Origin: Deltaproteobacteria bacterium
GTDB taxonomy: Bacteria > Bacillota > Desulfotomaculia > Desulfotomaculales > JAGUVT01
Length of the DNA: 56,210 nt
Reading direction: 5' to 3'
Assembly (NCBI GenBank): GCA_020062745.1
Contig: JAGUVT010000075.1
Coordinates: 1 to 56,210, forward strand
Shown here: positions 1 to 7,395 of the stretch, one piece after another
How positions within the stretch are numbered: the first letter of the stretch is position 1
Layout of the letters: every line of letters starts with the position of its first letter
Notes under the pieces: model-generated
Database searches by the model: none
What the model was told of the DNA's origin: nothing
What the model saw: only the letters and a program-made list of their open reading frames with translations
Made by a program: the position numbers and the translations under genes

Positions 1-98
1 ACCCCCACTTCTATAAGTGGGGATTACTCTTTTCACTTCAGATGGGGTAGAATCCCCATCTGAAGCCCCGATGTTCAGCGTAAGCTGAACGAGTTCAC
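1..98. mobile_element. Cluster of three hairpins, possible IS200/IS605-type element end
   Basis: Three perfect stem-loops lie side by side. CCCCACTT/AAGTGGGG is at 3-22 with a 4-nt loop. CTTCAGATGGGG/CCCCATCTGAAG is at 36-65 with a 6-nt loop. GTTCAGC/GCTGAAC is at 73-90 with a GTAA loop. They sit where the linker after the first ABC domain of the ecfA gene would be, and are followed by ordinary ecfA coding sequence. Subterminal hairpins and a structured right end (the omega-RNA scaffold of TnpB elements) are typical of IS200/IS605/IS1341-group elements. Only the edge is visible and no transposase is in the window, so the assignment is a guess from structure. Confidence 0.35.
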
Positions 99-993
99 TG
101 TCTTTGTCCTGTTTAGCTACTACCGGCGCGCCGGCGGCAAAACACTCCCCGTTTTTCTTTGTTTTAAAACACTGCCTCAACTGTCCGCGCCCTTCTTTAA
201 CAGTCACGGGAACAGAAGAAAAACCCAACAAAGAAAAGAGCCTGGCCACCGGGGGAATAAAATGAACCGGCCTGTTTGCCGCCCGGCGGGCCACCTGCCC
301 GGCCGTATCGTCCTGGATGACCATGCCGCCCTCCATCAGCAAAACCCGGTCGGCCAGGTGGAAACACCTTTCCAAACGTTGTTCAATTAAAACAATGGTA
401 AAGCCCATGTCTTCATTCAACCGTTTAACCAGGTTGAGAAAGTCTTCCGCCGCCACCGGGTCCAACTGGGACGTGGGCTCGTCCAGGATCAACACCCGGG
501 GCTGCATGGCCAGCACGGCGGCCAGCGCGATTTTTTGCTTTTGACCGCCGGATAAATCGGCCGTAAACTCCTTTTTCAACGCCGCCAGTTCCAGGAAGCT
601 GATCACTTCGGCCACCCGCCGGAACATTTCATTCCGGGGCAAACCCAGGTTTTCCAGGCCGAAAGCAATTTCAGCCTCCACACCGGTCATCACCAGCTGC
701 TTTTCCGGGTCCTGAAAAACCATGCCCACCTCCCGCGCCAGAACCCGCCGGTCAATGCGCAGCAATTCCTTTTTTTTAAAAAAGACCTTTCCACCGAAGC
801 GGCCGCCGTAAAAATCCGGAAGCAGCCCTGCCAGCACCCGCGCCAGGGATGATTTGCCGGAGCCGGATTCGCCCGCTACCAAAATAAACTCCCCTTCTTC
901 AATAACCAGATTAATCTCCTTAAGCGCCGGCTGATCCCTTTCCGGGTAGTAATAAATCAAATTTTCGATTTTAAAAAGAGGCAATGGCGCCAC
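1..993 (-). CDS. ECF transporter ATPase (EcfA/CbiO-like), partial at window edge
   Basis: This frame is absent from the ORF track because it has no stop inside the window. It reads open from a GTG at 993 (TTG at 999 is an alternative) to base 1. It shows Walker A GESGSGKSS, Q-loop FQDPEKQ, signature LSGGQKQK and Walker B VLILDEPTSQLD. The usual switch histidine is replaced by Gln in the motif LIEQRLE. The gene overlaps the 3' end of ecfT by 37 bp, so translation is probably coupled. It would energise uptake by the ECF complex at the inner face of the membrane. After one ABC domain the frame enters the hairpin cluster at 1-98, so the C-terminal part (possibly a second ABC domain) may be replaced or cut off by an insertion. 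Whether the gene is broken cannot be seen here. Confidence 0.8.
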   Translation of the reverse strand, partial: MAPLPLFKIENLIYYYPERDQPALKEINLVIEEGEFILVAGESGSGKSSLARVLAGLLPDFYGGRFGGKVFFKKKELLRIDRRVLAREVGMVFQDPEKQLVMTGVEAEIAFGLENLGLPRNEMFRRVAEVISFLELAALKKEFTADLSGGQKQKIALAAVLAMQPRVLILDEPTSQLDPVAAEDFLNLVKRLNEDMGFTIVLIEQRLERCFHLADRVLLMEGGMVIQDDTAGQVARRAANRPVHFIPPVARLFSLLGFSSVPVTVKEGRGQLRQCFKTKKNGECFAAGAPVVAKQDKDSELVQLTLNIGASDGDSTPSEVKRVIPTYRSGG

Positions 994-1886
994 CCCCAAT
1001 TCAATGCAACCGGAATGGATAAACTCAAAAGCACGGTGAGCAGTACCGCAACCGTTCCCGGGCCGTCAATCAAATAGCCCAACTGCGGGTAAAAAGTATA
1101 GCCGCCATGGCCATGCGTTAATCCCCAGACGCCGGCCAGCAGGGCCAGAGCGCTTCCGGCCAGGCACAGCGCATCCCGCGGCCGCCAGAAGTTTTGGCTG
1201 TAACAAGAGCGGGGCCCGCTACCGAAGGCCCGTGCCTGCATGGACTCAGCAATTCCCAGGGCGTCTTCAAGGGAGGACAGGAGCAGTATGTTGAACAGTG
1301 AGGAATATTTTCTTAATTTTGTTTTCAGCGTTCCCCTGTTGAAATCAACGCCGCGCATCCGCTGTACGTCTTTGATGTGCTCAATGTTTCTGGCCATGGC
1401 CGGAAACAACCTGGTAGCCAGTGATATTACCAGCGCGGATTTTTGGGCCAGGCGGGAAAGCAGGTTTAAAGCCTTGTCCGGGTGAATAATCAAATTATAA
1501 AGACAAAACACGCTGATTATGTCCAGAAGCCTTACGCTCATGGCAATGCCGTAATAGATTGCCTCCAGTGAAATGGTTGGCCGGCCGAGGAAGGGAATGT
1601 CCGGTCCATGCCAGATAATAGTTTTCCCGGCATGTACTACCAGCGGGTTGATCATCATTACCAGCAGCATCATGGCCAGCCCGATTTTTAGGTAGTTCTC
1701 CCAGACTGCCAGACCGTCCGCCCCCCAGACGGTAAGGACAATAACAAAAAGAATCCCGGCCAGGTAAAGCGGATTGGTAAAGGCCAGCGCCAGCACAAGC
1801 AGTGTACCCAGGAAAACCATTGCCGCCAGGGGGTGAAGGTTCTGCAGAAAAAGACCTTTTTCCTCGTAAAAAAGCTTTACCGCCAA
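957..1886 (-). CDS. ecfT: ECF transporter transmembrane T component (EcfT/CbiQ family)
   Basis: A 309-residue polytopic membrane protein. Hydrophobic segments fill the first half, and the family's two cytoplasmic coupling motifs appear as MRGVDF and the later QARAFGSG. These Ala-Arg-Gly type helices contact the ATPases. The TTG start at 1886 has a GAGGAG Shine-Dalgarno 9-10 nt upstream and lies 13 bp after the secreted barrel protein gene, so it is the fourth gene of the riboswitch operon. It is the scaffold that pairs with a substrate-binding S component. No S component is visible in the window. The operon's riboswitch suggests cobalamin as substrate, which is inference. Confidence 0.88.
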   Translation of the reverse strand: MAVKLFYEEKGLFLQNLHPLAAMVFLGTLLVLALAFTNPLYLAGILFVIVLTVWGADGLAVWENYLKIGLAMMLLVMMINPLVVHAGKTIIWHGPDIPFLGRPTISLEAIYYGIAMSVRLLDIISVFCLYNLIIHPDKALNLLSRLAQKSALVISLATRLFPAMARNIEHIKDVQRMRGVDFNRGTLKTKLRKYSSLFNILLLSSLEDALGIAESMQARAFGSGPRSCYSQNFWRPRDALCLAGSALALLAGVWGLTHGHGGYTFYPQLGYLIDGPGTVAVLLTVLLSLSIPVALNWGWRHCLFLKSKI

Positions 1887-1899
1887 ACTGTCACACTCC

Positions 1900-2961
1900 T
1901 CAGAAAATAGTTTTCACAGGAAAATTCGGCCACATAAAGGGCAGGCAGAAAAGTGCGGCCGTTTCTGATAACCGGAACGATGTCTTGCCTGCCGCAGCAC
2001 CGCTCCTTTCGGATAAACGGACGTAGAGGGTTTTTCCGTAATATATGTCGGATAAAGCCATCAATGCCTGCTGGGTGGCCATTTCATTGGACCCGGTACC
2101 TGCAATGTGCTCAAAGGAGCCGTCCGGCAGTTGAAAACTCAGCATGGCTGTTACCGGGTTGCCGCCCGGCTTGCTCATATCAGCGCCGGCCGGATCTATT
2201 CCCACTGCGGTCAGACCCTCGATTACCATGTTACACGATTCCGGGTTGGCATACCCCCAGGAGGTAAATCCACCATTATATTCCTGAACGCTTTTCAGGT
2301 AAGCCACCGCTTTTTGCACTGCCGGGCTGTCCGCCCGCTCACCCAGGGCGCCCAGAGCCATCAGCGCCATCCCGGTGGAATCGACGTCCGGCGTTTTTTC
2401 GGCAATATACCAGTTAAAGCCGCCGTCTGCATGTTGCTGCCCAATGAGCCACTGAGCAGCCTTTACTCTATCCGGTATTTCTGCCCCGGCGGCATACAGC
2501 GCCAGTATCGCCCAAATATGCGCGTTAATCAATACCTGTTCTCCGTTTTCTCCCTCACCGCTGCCGTCTATATTATCAGCAAATTTGCCGTTGCCGAGCT
2601 GGGCCGCCTGGATTTTCCGCACCAGGTTTTGTCCGCGGTAACCGGACGGATTTTCTCCGGCAGATATTAAGGTAAGTACCAGCAGGCAGTAATCGGCGGT
2701 AGCCCGGGCCGTGTTCAACTGCTGTTCACACGACTGCCCCACCCGCGTTCCCTCAAGGTTTTGTCCGGCAGCGGCCAGGGCCACATAGCTCCACGGCGAC
2801 AGGGGTCCCTCCTGCGCTTTTTCCCGCGCAAGCAAGTTACTCACAGTCCGGTCCATGGCCGGCCGCACGTCAACCGGTGGCGTTGCTCCTGCCACTGCCG
2901 GGTAAAAAATTGAGACAGCCATTATTACAAGAAAAATCCATATAAACCTTTCTCTTAACAC
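1900..2961 (-). CDS. Secreted prenyltransferase/terpene-cyclase-fold (alpha/alpha barrel) protein
   Basis: The protein starts with a clear signal peptide (hydrophobic run FLVIMAVSIFYPAVAGA) and then carries repeats of the squalene-cyclase/prenyltransferase type, seen as QHADGGFNWY, YNGGFTSWG and LPDGSFEH. These repeats build an alpha/alpha barrel. Transcobalamin and intrinsic factor use the same fold as their alpha domain. The ORF track starts at TTG 2979, but GTG 2961 has AAAGGGG at ideal distance and still keeps the signal peptide, so I prefer it (353 residues). It lies between a DUF4430 gene and ecfT. My reading is a surface cobalamin-binding alpha domain working with the neighbouring DUF4430 protein. 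The alternative is an enzyme-like or structural protein of unknown ligand. Confidence 0.75.
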   Translation of the reverse strand: MLRERFIWIFLVIMAVSIFYPAVAGATPPVDVRPAMDRTVSNLLAREKAQEGPLSPWSYVALAAAGQNLEGTRVGQSCEQQLNTARATADYCLLVLTLISAGENPSGYRGQNLVRKIQAAQLGNGKFADNIDGSGEGENGEQVLINAHIWAILALYAAGAEIPDRVKAAQWLIGQQHADGGFNWYIAEKTPDVDSTGMALMALGALGERADSPAVQKAVAYLKSVQEYNGGFTSWGYANPESCNMVIEGLTAVGIDPAGADMSKPGGNPVTAMLSFQLPDGSFEHIAGTGSNEMATQQALMALSDIYYGKTLYVRLSERSGAAAGKTSFRLSETAALFCLPFMWPNFPVKTIF

Positions 2962-3011
2962 AGCCTTTGCCCCTTTCAATTGATGCCAGACAATGTCTCT
3001 TCAACAAATTA

Positions 3012-3719
3012 CTACCTGCGCTTTAACAGTCCATCCCACTCCGGCTGTAGTGAACCCATGCTTTTGCTGTACCACCATATTACCTTATCACCTTCTTTTA
3101 GCGGCTTTTTACCGGCGGCGACCATTGGTATTTCACCATTGACCTTGTACATCCAGCCTGCCTGCCCTTTGTTGCGCTGCCCGGCGACGGCTTCGACGAA
3201 GCCGGGCCAGCGGGCGGACAACGTGCAGGGCAGGCCGGTCGCTTCAAGAGCATCCAGCGCGGTCACCTCCCCCCCGCTCTTTTTAGTTACGGTAACGTTG
3301 CCGGGACCATAAAGCATCTCCCCATCGATGCCAACTACGGCAACGCCAAATGTGCGTCTCTCTTCCCCGTCAACCGCCGGCGGCGTATTACCCGGATCCT
3401 TTTCCCCCGGCGCGGTCCTTTCCGGAACAGCGGTACCGGAGGAGCTGTCTTTTTGCAACGTGTTATTTTGCGCCGCAGGGCCGTCTTTTTCCGGCGTTCT
3501 ATCCGTTACCGCAGGCGCGCCGCCGTCCGGCTTTTGTTCAGTTGCCCCGGACGGCGGGGAAATTTGCCCGCCGCCCGGTGTGTTGTCGCCTGTTTCGCTG
3601 CTTACCAAGGTTTCCGGCGCCTGTTGCTGCTTGCTCATTTTGTTTGCATAAACAGCCGGGATCAAGATGACGGCTACGATTACCAGAAACGATATGACAA
3701 AAGTAAATTTTCTTTTCAT
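3012..3719 (-). CDS. Membrane-anchored DUF4430 (transcobalamin beta-domain-like) protein
   Basis: A signal anchor (FVISFLVIVAVILIPAVYA) is followed by about 100 residues of Pro/Gly/Thr-rich low-complexity linker. The C-terminal ~110 residues form a DUF4430 domain with the hallmark GWMYKVNG and the closing GDKVIWWYS. Pfam relates this family to the C-terminal beta domain of transcobalamin. ATG 3719 with AAAGGGTGA upstream is a better start than the GTG at 3731 in the track. The gene follows the large SLH/DUF4430 gene and precedes the barrel protein, so barrel and beta domain are encoded as separate chains here and fused in the gene before. A role in extracellular cobalamin binding is inferred from the riboswitch and the ECF genes. 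Confidence 0.8.
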   Translation of the reverse strand: MKRKFTFVISFLVIVAVILIPAVYANKMSKQQQAPETLVSSETGDNTPGGGQISPPSGATEQKPDGGAPAVTDRTPEKDGPAAQNNTLQKDSSSGTAVPERTAPGEKDPGNTPPAVDGEERRTFGVAVVGIDGEMLYGPGNVTVTKKSGGEVTALDALEATGLPCTLSARWPGFVEAVAGQRNKGQAGWMYKVNGEIPMVAAGKKPLKEGDKVIWWYSKSMGSLQPEWDGLLKRR

Positions 3720-3783
3720 TAATAAAGTCACCCTTTTTAAGTTACCCCTCGCGGGTAACAGAAAATAACAGCAAACGGAACGG

Positions 3784-6567
3784 CTACCCGATTGTCAGCA
3801 TGCGGTAAATCATCGTGGCCGATTCCGCCCGCCCGGCAGGTTCACCCGGGTGAAAGGCGCCGTCCGGGAATCCTTTGATCAGGCCGCGTTCGTAAACGGC
3901 CGCCACATCGGCCCTGGCCCAGGAGCCGATCTTTTCCCTGTCGGTGAACGGCGGCTCCTGTTCAGGGGTTTGCAGCTTCATCGCCCGCGCCAGCATGGCT
4001 GCCGTTTCTTCCCTGGTAACCGCTGCCTCCGGCCGGAAAGCGCCGTCTTCGTAGCCCTTGACCAGGCCGGCATGATAAGCCGCACCTACACCCCCCTGGT
4101 ACCAGGTGCCGGTTTGGATATCATTGAAGATTTTGTCGGCGCCAGCGCTCTCCCGCAGACCCAGTGCTTTAACCAGCAGGGTGGTGAATTCCGCCCTGGT
4201 CACCGCCTTACCCGGTTCAAAGTGTATTCCGTCCACACCGGCAATTATGCCGGACCCGGCCAGCTTTTCGACAGCTTCTCTGGCCCAGCCGAAAGTAACG
4301 GGGCTGACATCGGCAAAGGTTTTCACCGGTTCTTTGGCAAATACGGCATAATCAGAAAAGCCGTTCAATCTGGCCAGGATTAATCCTTTGTTCAGGTCTA
4401 CCACCGCCGGGACAACCATCCACTTGCCGCCGGACCGGTCGTACCGGACCAGAGCCACATTTTCCGGCCTGGCCAGGGGCGGAACAGCCGTTTTCAAGAC
4501 TACTAACGCTGCCGGATCAAACCCGGTTCCGTCAGGTCCGAAACTATAGAACGCCGATATGCGCCGGAATTCTACAGGCGCATTTCCCCCCTGGCTGCCG
4601 CCGGCTGTTTTTTTGACGCTTATTTCCAGATCACTCTTCAGCGCCCCGGCCGGAATGACCAGAGCCAGTTCACCGCCGGCTTCCGTCAAAACCGCCCCTT
4701 TGGCGGCTGCCACCCTTTTGGTGAAATCGATCTTGTTCTGCGCCAGTTCCTTTTTTAAGGCCGATGCCGCAGCAAAATCCAGGGGCGGCCTGTTCCCGGA
4801 CAGGGCTACGGCCTTATCCACCTCACCCAGGGCGCCCGGGCTCCCGGCAGCTTCTTTGAAGCCCGGCAACCGGCTGATGTCTTCCAGTGCCGTCAGGGTA
4901 TCGTCAGACGCCTGCAAAGCAGTGGGCAGGCTTTTGTTCATCTCCTGAAGGACGGCCGACACAATAGCAGGCTCTCCGGCAGGTATAACGGAACCGGAGG
5001 CGCTCCTTGTTAGATCATCCCAGTCAGGGCCGGGGGAATTCATATCCGTGCTGTACCACCAGATAATTTTATCGCCGCTGTTGACTTGCTTATCCTTGGC
5101 CGCCACCATGGGCACGACGCCGTTAACCTTGTACATCCACCCGTTCACACCGGCGTTGGCCTGCCCGGCAATCGAGTCGATAAAATCAGGATATGCGGGA
5201 GACATGGTGTAGTCAAGACCCGTGGCGTCCAGCGCCCCCAGCGCCGTCTGCCCCCACTTGCCGGTCCCGCTTACTGTAACGCTGCCCGGGCCGTAAAGCA
5301 GTTCGCCGTCTTTCCCCACCACGGCAATGCCTACGGTGCAACTTGAGTCTGAACCGCCGCCGGGCGACGTTACGATAATCCCGGCCCTGCCGGGTATATT
5401 GTTGTAAGTGGCGCTCAGCACCGTTTTCCCGGTTTTAAGGCCGGTGGCCAGGCCGTAGGCCACGCTGGCCACACTCCCGTCATCCGCCGTCCACGCGGCT
5501 TCATTGGTTACATCAACAGCCATTCCGTTGAAATACTGCATTACCGCCTTATACTGCCGGGTTCCGCCGACAGGTACGGTAGCAGCGGCAGGTGTGACGG
5601 TTGGACCCAGCGGCGTATCAGGCGCAACTGTTCCGCCAAAAAGGAGATAAGAATAAAGGGCCCAAGTGGCATCCATGACATTCTTAGAAGAACCGAAGCT
5701 GCCGTCGTCGTTAAGGGCGTCGTAAACCATGTAATCCACCGGCGTTTTACCTTCGGTGCTTGTCCACGTGACGGGATCTGCATTCAGGGTTATCAGAGTA
5801 CTAATCGTCTCGGCGGTATCGATAACGGGATCGTCCCATGATGCTTTAAAGCTGCCGTCAACCTGCTGTTGTTCCCGCATCCATGAAAGCCCGTCGTCAA
5901 TTGCCTGCTGGATCTGTTCATCGCCGGCGGCGCCGGGCAACCACGTCAGCGCCCGGACGGCCTGGGCGGTGGTCATAAAGTCGGGATAAAATACGCCCGC
6001 CCACTCGCTGCCCCAGGCGCCGTAGGCAGCGTCACCAACCGTGACACACTGGCTGCCCAGAATGTAACCGCGGGCGTAAACGCTGTTGATTACACCAATC
6101 TGCCCGGCTCTGCCCAAGGCCTCATATGCCGGCATATCGCTATAAACATTGTTGTCAAAACCATTTTCTCCTTCTCTTTCTGCCAGAATGCCTGTCAACT
6201 GACCGGTTAAATCTTGATCTGCCCACTGGTTGACAGCCAGCAGTTGATAAGCAATGTCTTTCGTTTTTGCCGCAGAAGGACTGCTTAGCGCAGCATATAC
6301 AGAAGCAAGGACTGTGTCCTTCATAGATTTATCGTTATAAACCCATGCCGCAGCCGACAGGTCCGCCCCGGCCAGGGAAAGCACATAGGCATCACAGGCA
6401 TTCAGCGTCTCCCCATTCACATACGCCTGATGGTTAAACTGAACAGCTTTGCCTGCCAGTTCATCATAAACGCCGGTTTGACCGGCAGCCGCAAACGAAA
6501 AACTCGCCAGGAAACAAATTATCATCGACAATGACAAAAACTTTAAACCAGGCTTAATTCTTCTCAC
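3784..6567 (-). CDS. S-layer-anchored barrel + Ig-like + DUF4430 protein, candidate B12-binding surface protein
   Basis: A modular exported protein of 927 residues. It has a signal peptide (1-28) and a helical prenyltransferase-like barrel (about 30-315, with WMREQQQVDGSF and DDGSFGSS repeats). A bacterial Ig-like group 2 domain follows (about 320-400), then DUF4430 (about 411-507, GWMYKVNG and DKIIWWYS), a helical linker, a ZU5-like region (about 620-745) and three SLH domains in the last 175 residues. Barrel followed by DUF4430 is the domain order of transcobalamin and intrinsic factor. The SLH domains would hold it on secondary cell-wall polymer. The GTG start at 6567 has AAGGAA upstream. 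It is the first gene behind the cobalamin riboswitch, which strongly suggests cobalamin capture, though no binding residue can be proved from sequence alone. Confidence 0.82.
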   Translation of the reverse strand: MRRIKPGLKFLSLSMIICFLASFSFAAAGQTGVYDELAGKAVQFNHQAYVNGETLNACDAYVLSLAGADLSAAAWVYNDKSMKDTVLASVYAALSSPSAAKTKDIAYQLLAVNQWADQDLTGQLTGILAEREGENGFDNNVYSDMPAYEALGRAGQIGVINSVYARGYILGSQCVTVGDAAYGAWGSEWAGVFYPDFMTTAQAVRALTWLPGAAGDEQIQQAIDDGLSWMREQQQVDGSFKASWDDPVIDTAETISTLITLNADPVTWTSTEGKTPVDYMVYDALNDDGSFGSSKNVMDATWALYSYLLFGGTVAPDTPLGPTVTPAAATVPVGGTRQYKAVMQYFNGMAVDVTNEAAWTADDGSVASVAYGLATGLKTGKTVLSATYNNIPGRAGIIVTSPGGGSDSSCTVGIAVVGKDGELLYGPGSVTVSGTGKWGQTALGALDATGLDYTMSPAYPDFIDSIAGQANAGVNGWMYKVNGVVPMVAAKDKQVNSGDKIIWWYSTDMNSPGPDWDDLTRSASGSVIPAGEPAIVSAVLQEMNKSLPTALQASDDTLTALEDISRLPGFKEAAGSPGALGEVDKAVALSGNRPPLDFAAASALKKELAQNKIDFTKRVAAAKGAVLTEAGGELALVIPAGALKSDLEISVKKTAGGSQGGNAPVEFRRISAFYSFGPDGTGFDPAALVVLKTAVPPLARPENVALVRYDRSGGKWMVVPAVVDLNKGLILARLNGFSDYAVFAKEPVKTFADVSPVTFGWAREAVEKLAGSGIIAGVDGIHFEPGKAVTRAEFTTLLVKALGLRESAGADKIFNDIQTGTWYQGGVGAAYHAGLVKGYEDGAFRPEAAVTREETAAMLARAMKLQTPEQEPPFTDREKIGSWARADVAAVYERGLIKGFPDGAFHPGEPAGRAESATMIYRMLTIG

Positions 6568-6645
6568 TTTCTATCATTCCTTTCGCAACTTAAGATAGAC
6601 GTTCATGCTGCTGCCGCGGCACCAACAGAAGATTAAAATGTCATT

Positions 6646-6678
6646 AAATTAAAACCCCGGCCCATCACTGACCGGGGT
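6646..6678 (-). terminator. Intrinsic terminator in the riboswitch expression platform
   Basis: On the minus strand ACCCCGG (6678-6672) pairs with CCGGGGT (6660-6654) around an 11-nt loop, followed by TTTTAATTT. It lies between the riboswitch aptamer and the first gene, so it fits a transcription-attenuation expression platform in which B12 binding favours termination. Confidence 0.7.
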
Positions 6679-6756
6679 CTTCTCTTGTTCCGGGTTTAAA
6701 CCGGCACATAAAACCCACCTCCTGTCACGCGCAGGGCATGGCTTTCTTACGGAACA

Positions 6757-6950
6757 GGCAGGTCTCCTGGCTCAGGCTCATCGGAACTCCACGTCTTCCC
6801 GGGTTTACCCCAGTGACCTCATGTGGAATCCCTTGCCTTTACAGTGGCGGGACCGCGCCGGACTCGCACCGGCTTCCCTTTTCGCTTCACTTTCGCAAGT
6901 TAAGGCGCCCGTTCCCTGGATTAAATTTTCACTACGCCGTTCCGCTATTA
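6757..6950 (-). promoter_or_regulatory. Cobalamin (B12) riboswitch
   Basis: Read on the minus strand, this leader holds the class's conserved parts in order. A GGGAAGCCGGTGCGAGTCCGGC-type P3/J region comes first, then the B12 box GCCACTGT (at 6848-6841), then the terminal AGCCAGGAGACCTGCC (6772-6757) that closes the core. A terminator follows 80 nt later, ahead of the SLH/DUF4430 gene. Known cobalamin riboswitches repress B12 uptake and synthesis genes when B12 is plentiful, so the whole operon down to ecfA should be induced by B12 shortage. Confidence 0.93.
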
Positions 6951-7001
6951 ACTGCGGCGGCAACAAAATGCTCTGTTTTTTACTTATTGTTAACTTTTTT
7001 T

Positions 7002-7030
7002 ATGCTACCATAATTATACTCCGGTGTCCA
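7002..7030 (-). promoter_or_regulatory. Candidate sigma-A promoter for the riboswitch operon
   Basis: On the minus strand TGGACA (7030-7025) and TAGCAT (7007-7002) are separated by 17 nt. Transcription would start some 40 nt before the aptamer. A TATAAT at 7019-7014 has no good -35 partner. Confidence 0.5.
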
Positions 7031-7043
7031 TATCTATTCTTTT

Positions 7044-7072
7044 AAAAAAAGACAGAAGCACACTCGCTCCTG
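7044..7072 (-). terminator. Terminator after the dinB operon
   Basis: On the minus strand CAGGAGC and GCTTCTG form a 7-bp stem (one G-U pair) with a 6-nt loop, followed by TCTTTTTTT. It separates the dinB operon from the riboswitch promoter. Confidence 0.65.
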
Positions 7073-7086
7073 CTGCATAACCAGTC

Positions 7087-7395
7087 TTAAACCTTCGTCT
7101 CTTTGATCCCCGGCCTGAACAGCCCGCACGCCTGGTCTTCCGGATTACCGCCGGCCAGCACCCGCTGCAGTCCCTCCCTGCCGGCCAGCTTCAGAACAAC
7201 CTCCGCCGCTATTTTTCCCGGTACCCTCCGGTGTAGGGCCCCGTAAACAGGGATACTTACCACACACCCGCACCGTTGCTCCTCACGCCCCTGGACAAGC
7301 ACAAAAAAGCGGCAGTCCCGGCAGTATCTCACCGCTTTCTCCCGCATCTCCGGCAGCATCAGCCGGTGGCTCTCCCACAGCTTGTTACCGTCCAT
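7087..7395 (-). CDS. Small conserved Cys-rich protein of unknown function
   Basis: A 102-residue protein I do not recognise. It has a CRDC pair, a CGC pair and a further Cys near the C-terminus, which could bind zinc, and no membrane segment. Its start overlaps the dinB stop by 11 bp on the same strand, so it is probably co-translated with the SOS polymerase and shares its LexA control. No function can be assigned from the sequence. A DNA-repair accessory role is only suggested by the position. Confidence 0.6.
   Translation of the reverse strand: MDGNKLWESHRLMLPEMREKAVRYCRDCRFFVLVQGREEQRCGCVVSIPVYGALHRRVPGKIAAEVVLKLAGREGLQRVLAGGNPEDQACGLFRPGIKETKV

Noticed and set aside
2107-2670. 187-codon plus-strand ORF
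   Set aside because: Antisense to the prenyltransferase-fold gene; no ribosome site and no recognisable protein.
5541-5783. Minus-strand 80-codon ORF within the large SLH gene
   Set aside because: Alternative frame of a verified modular gene with continuous domains.
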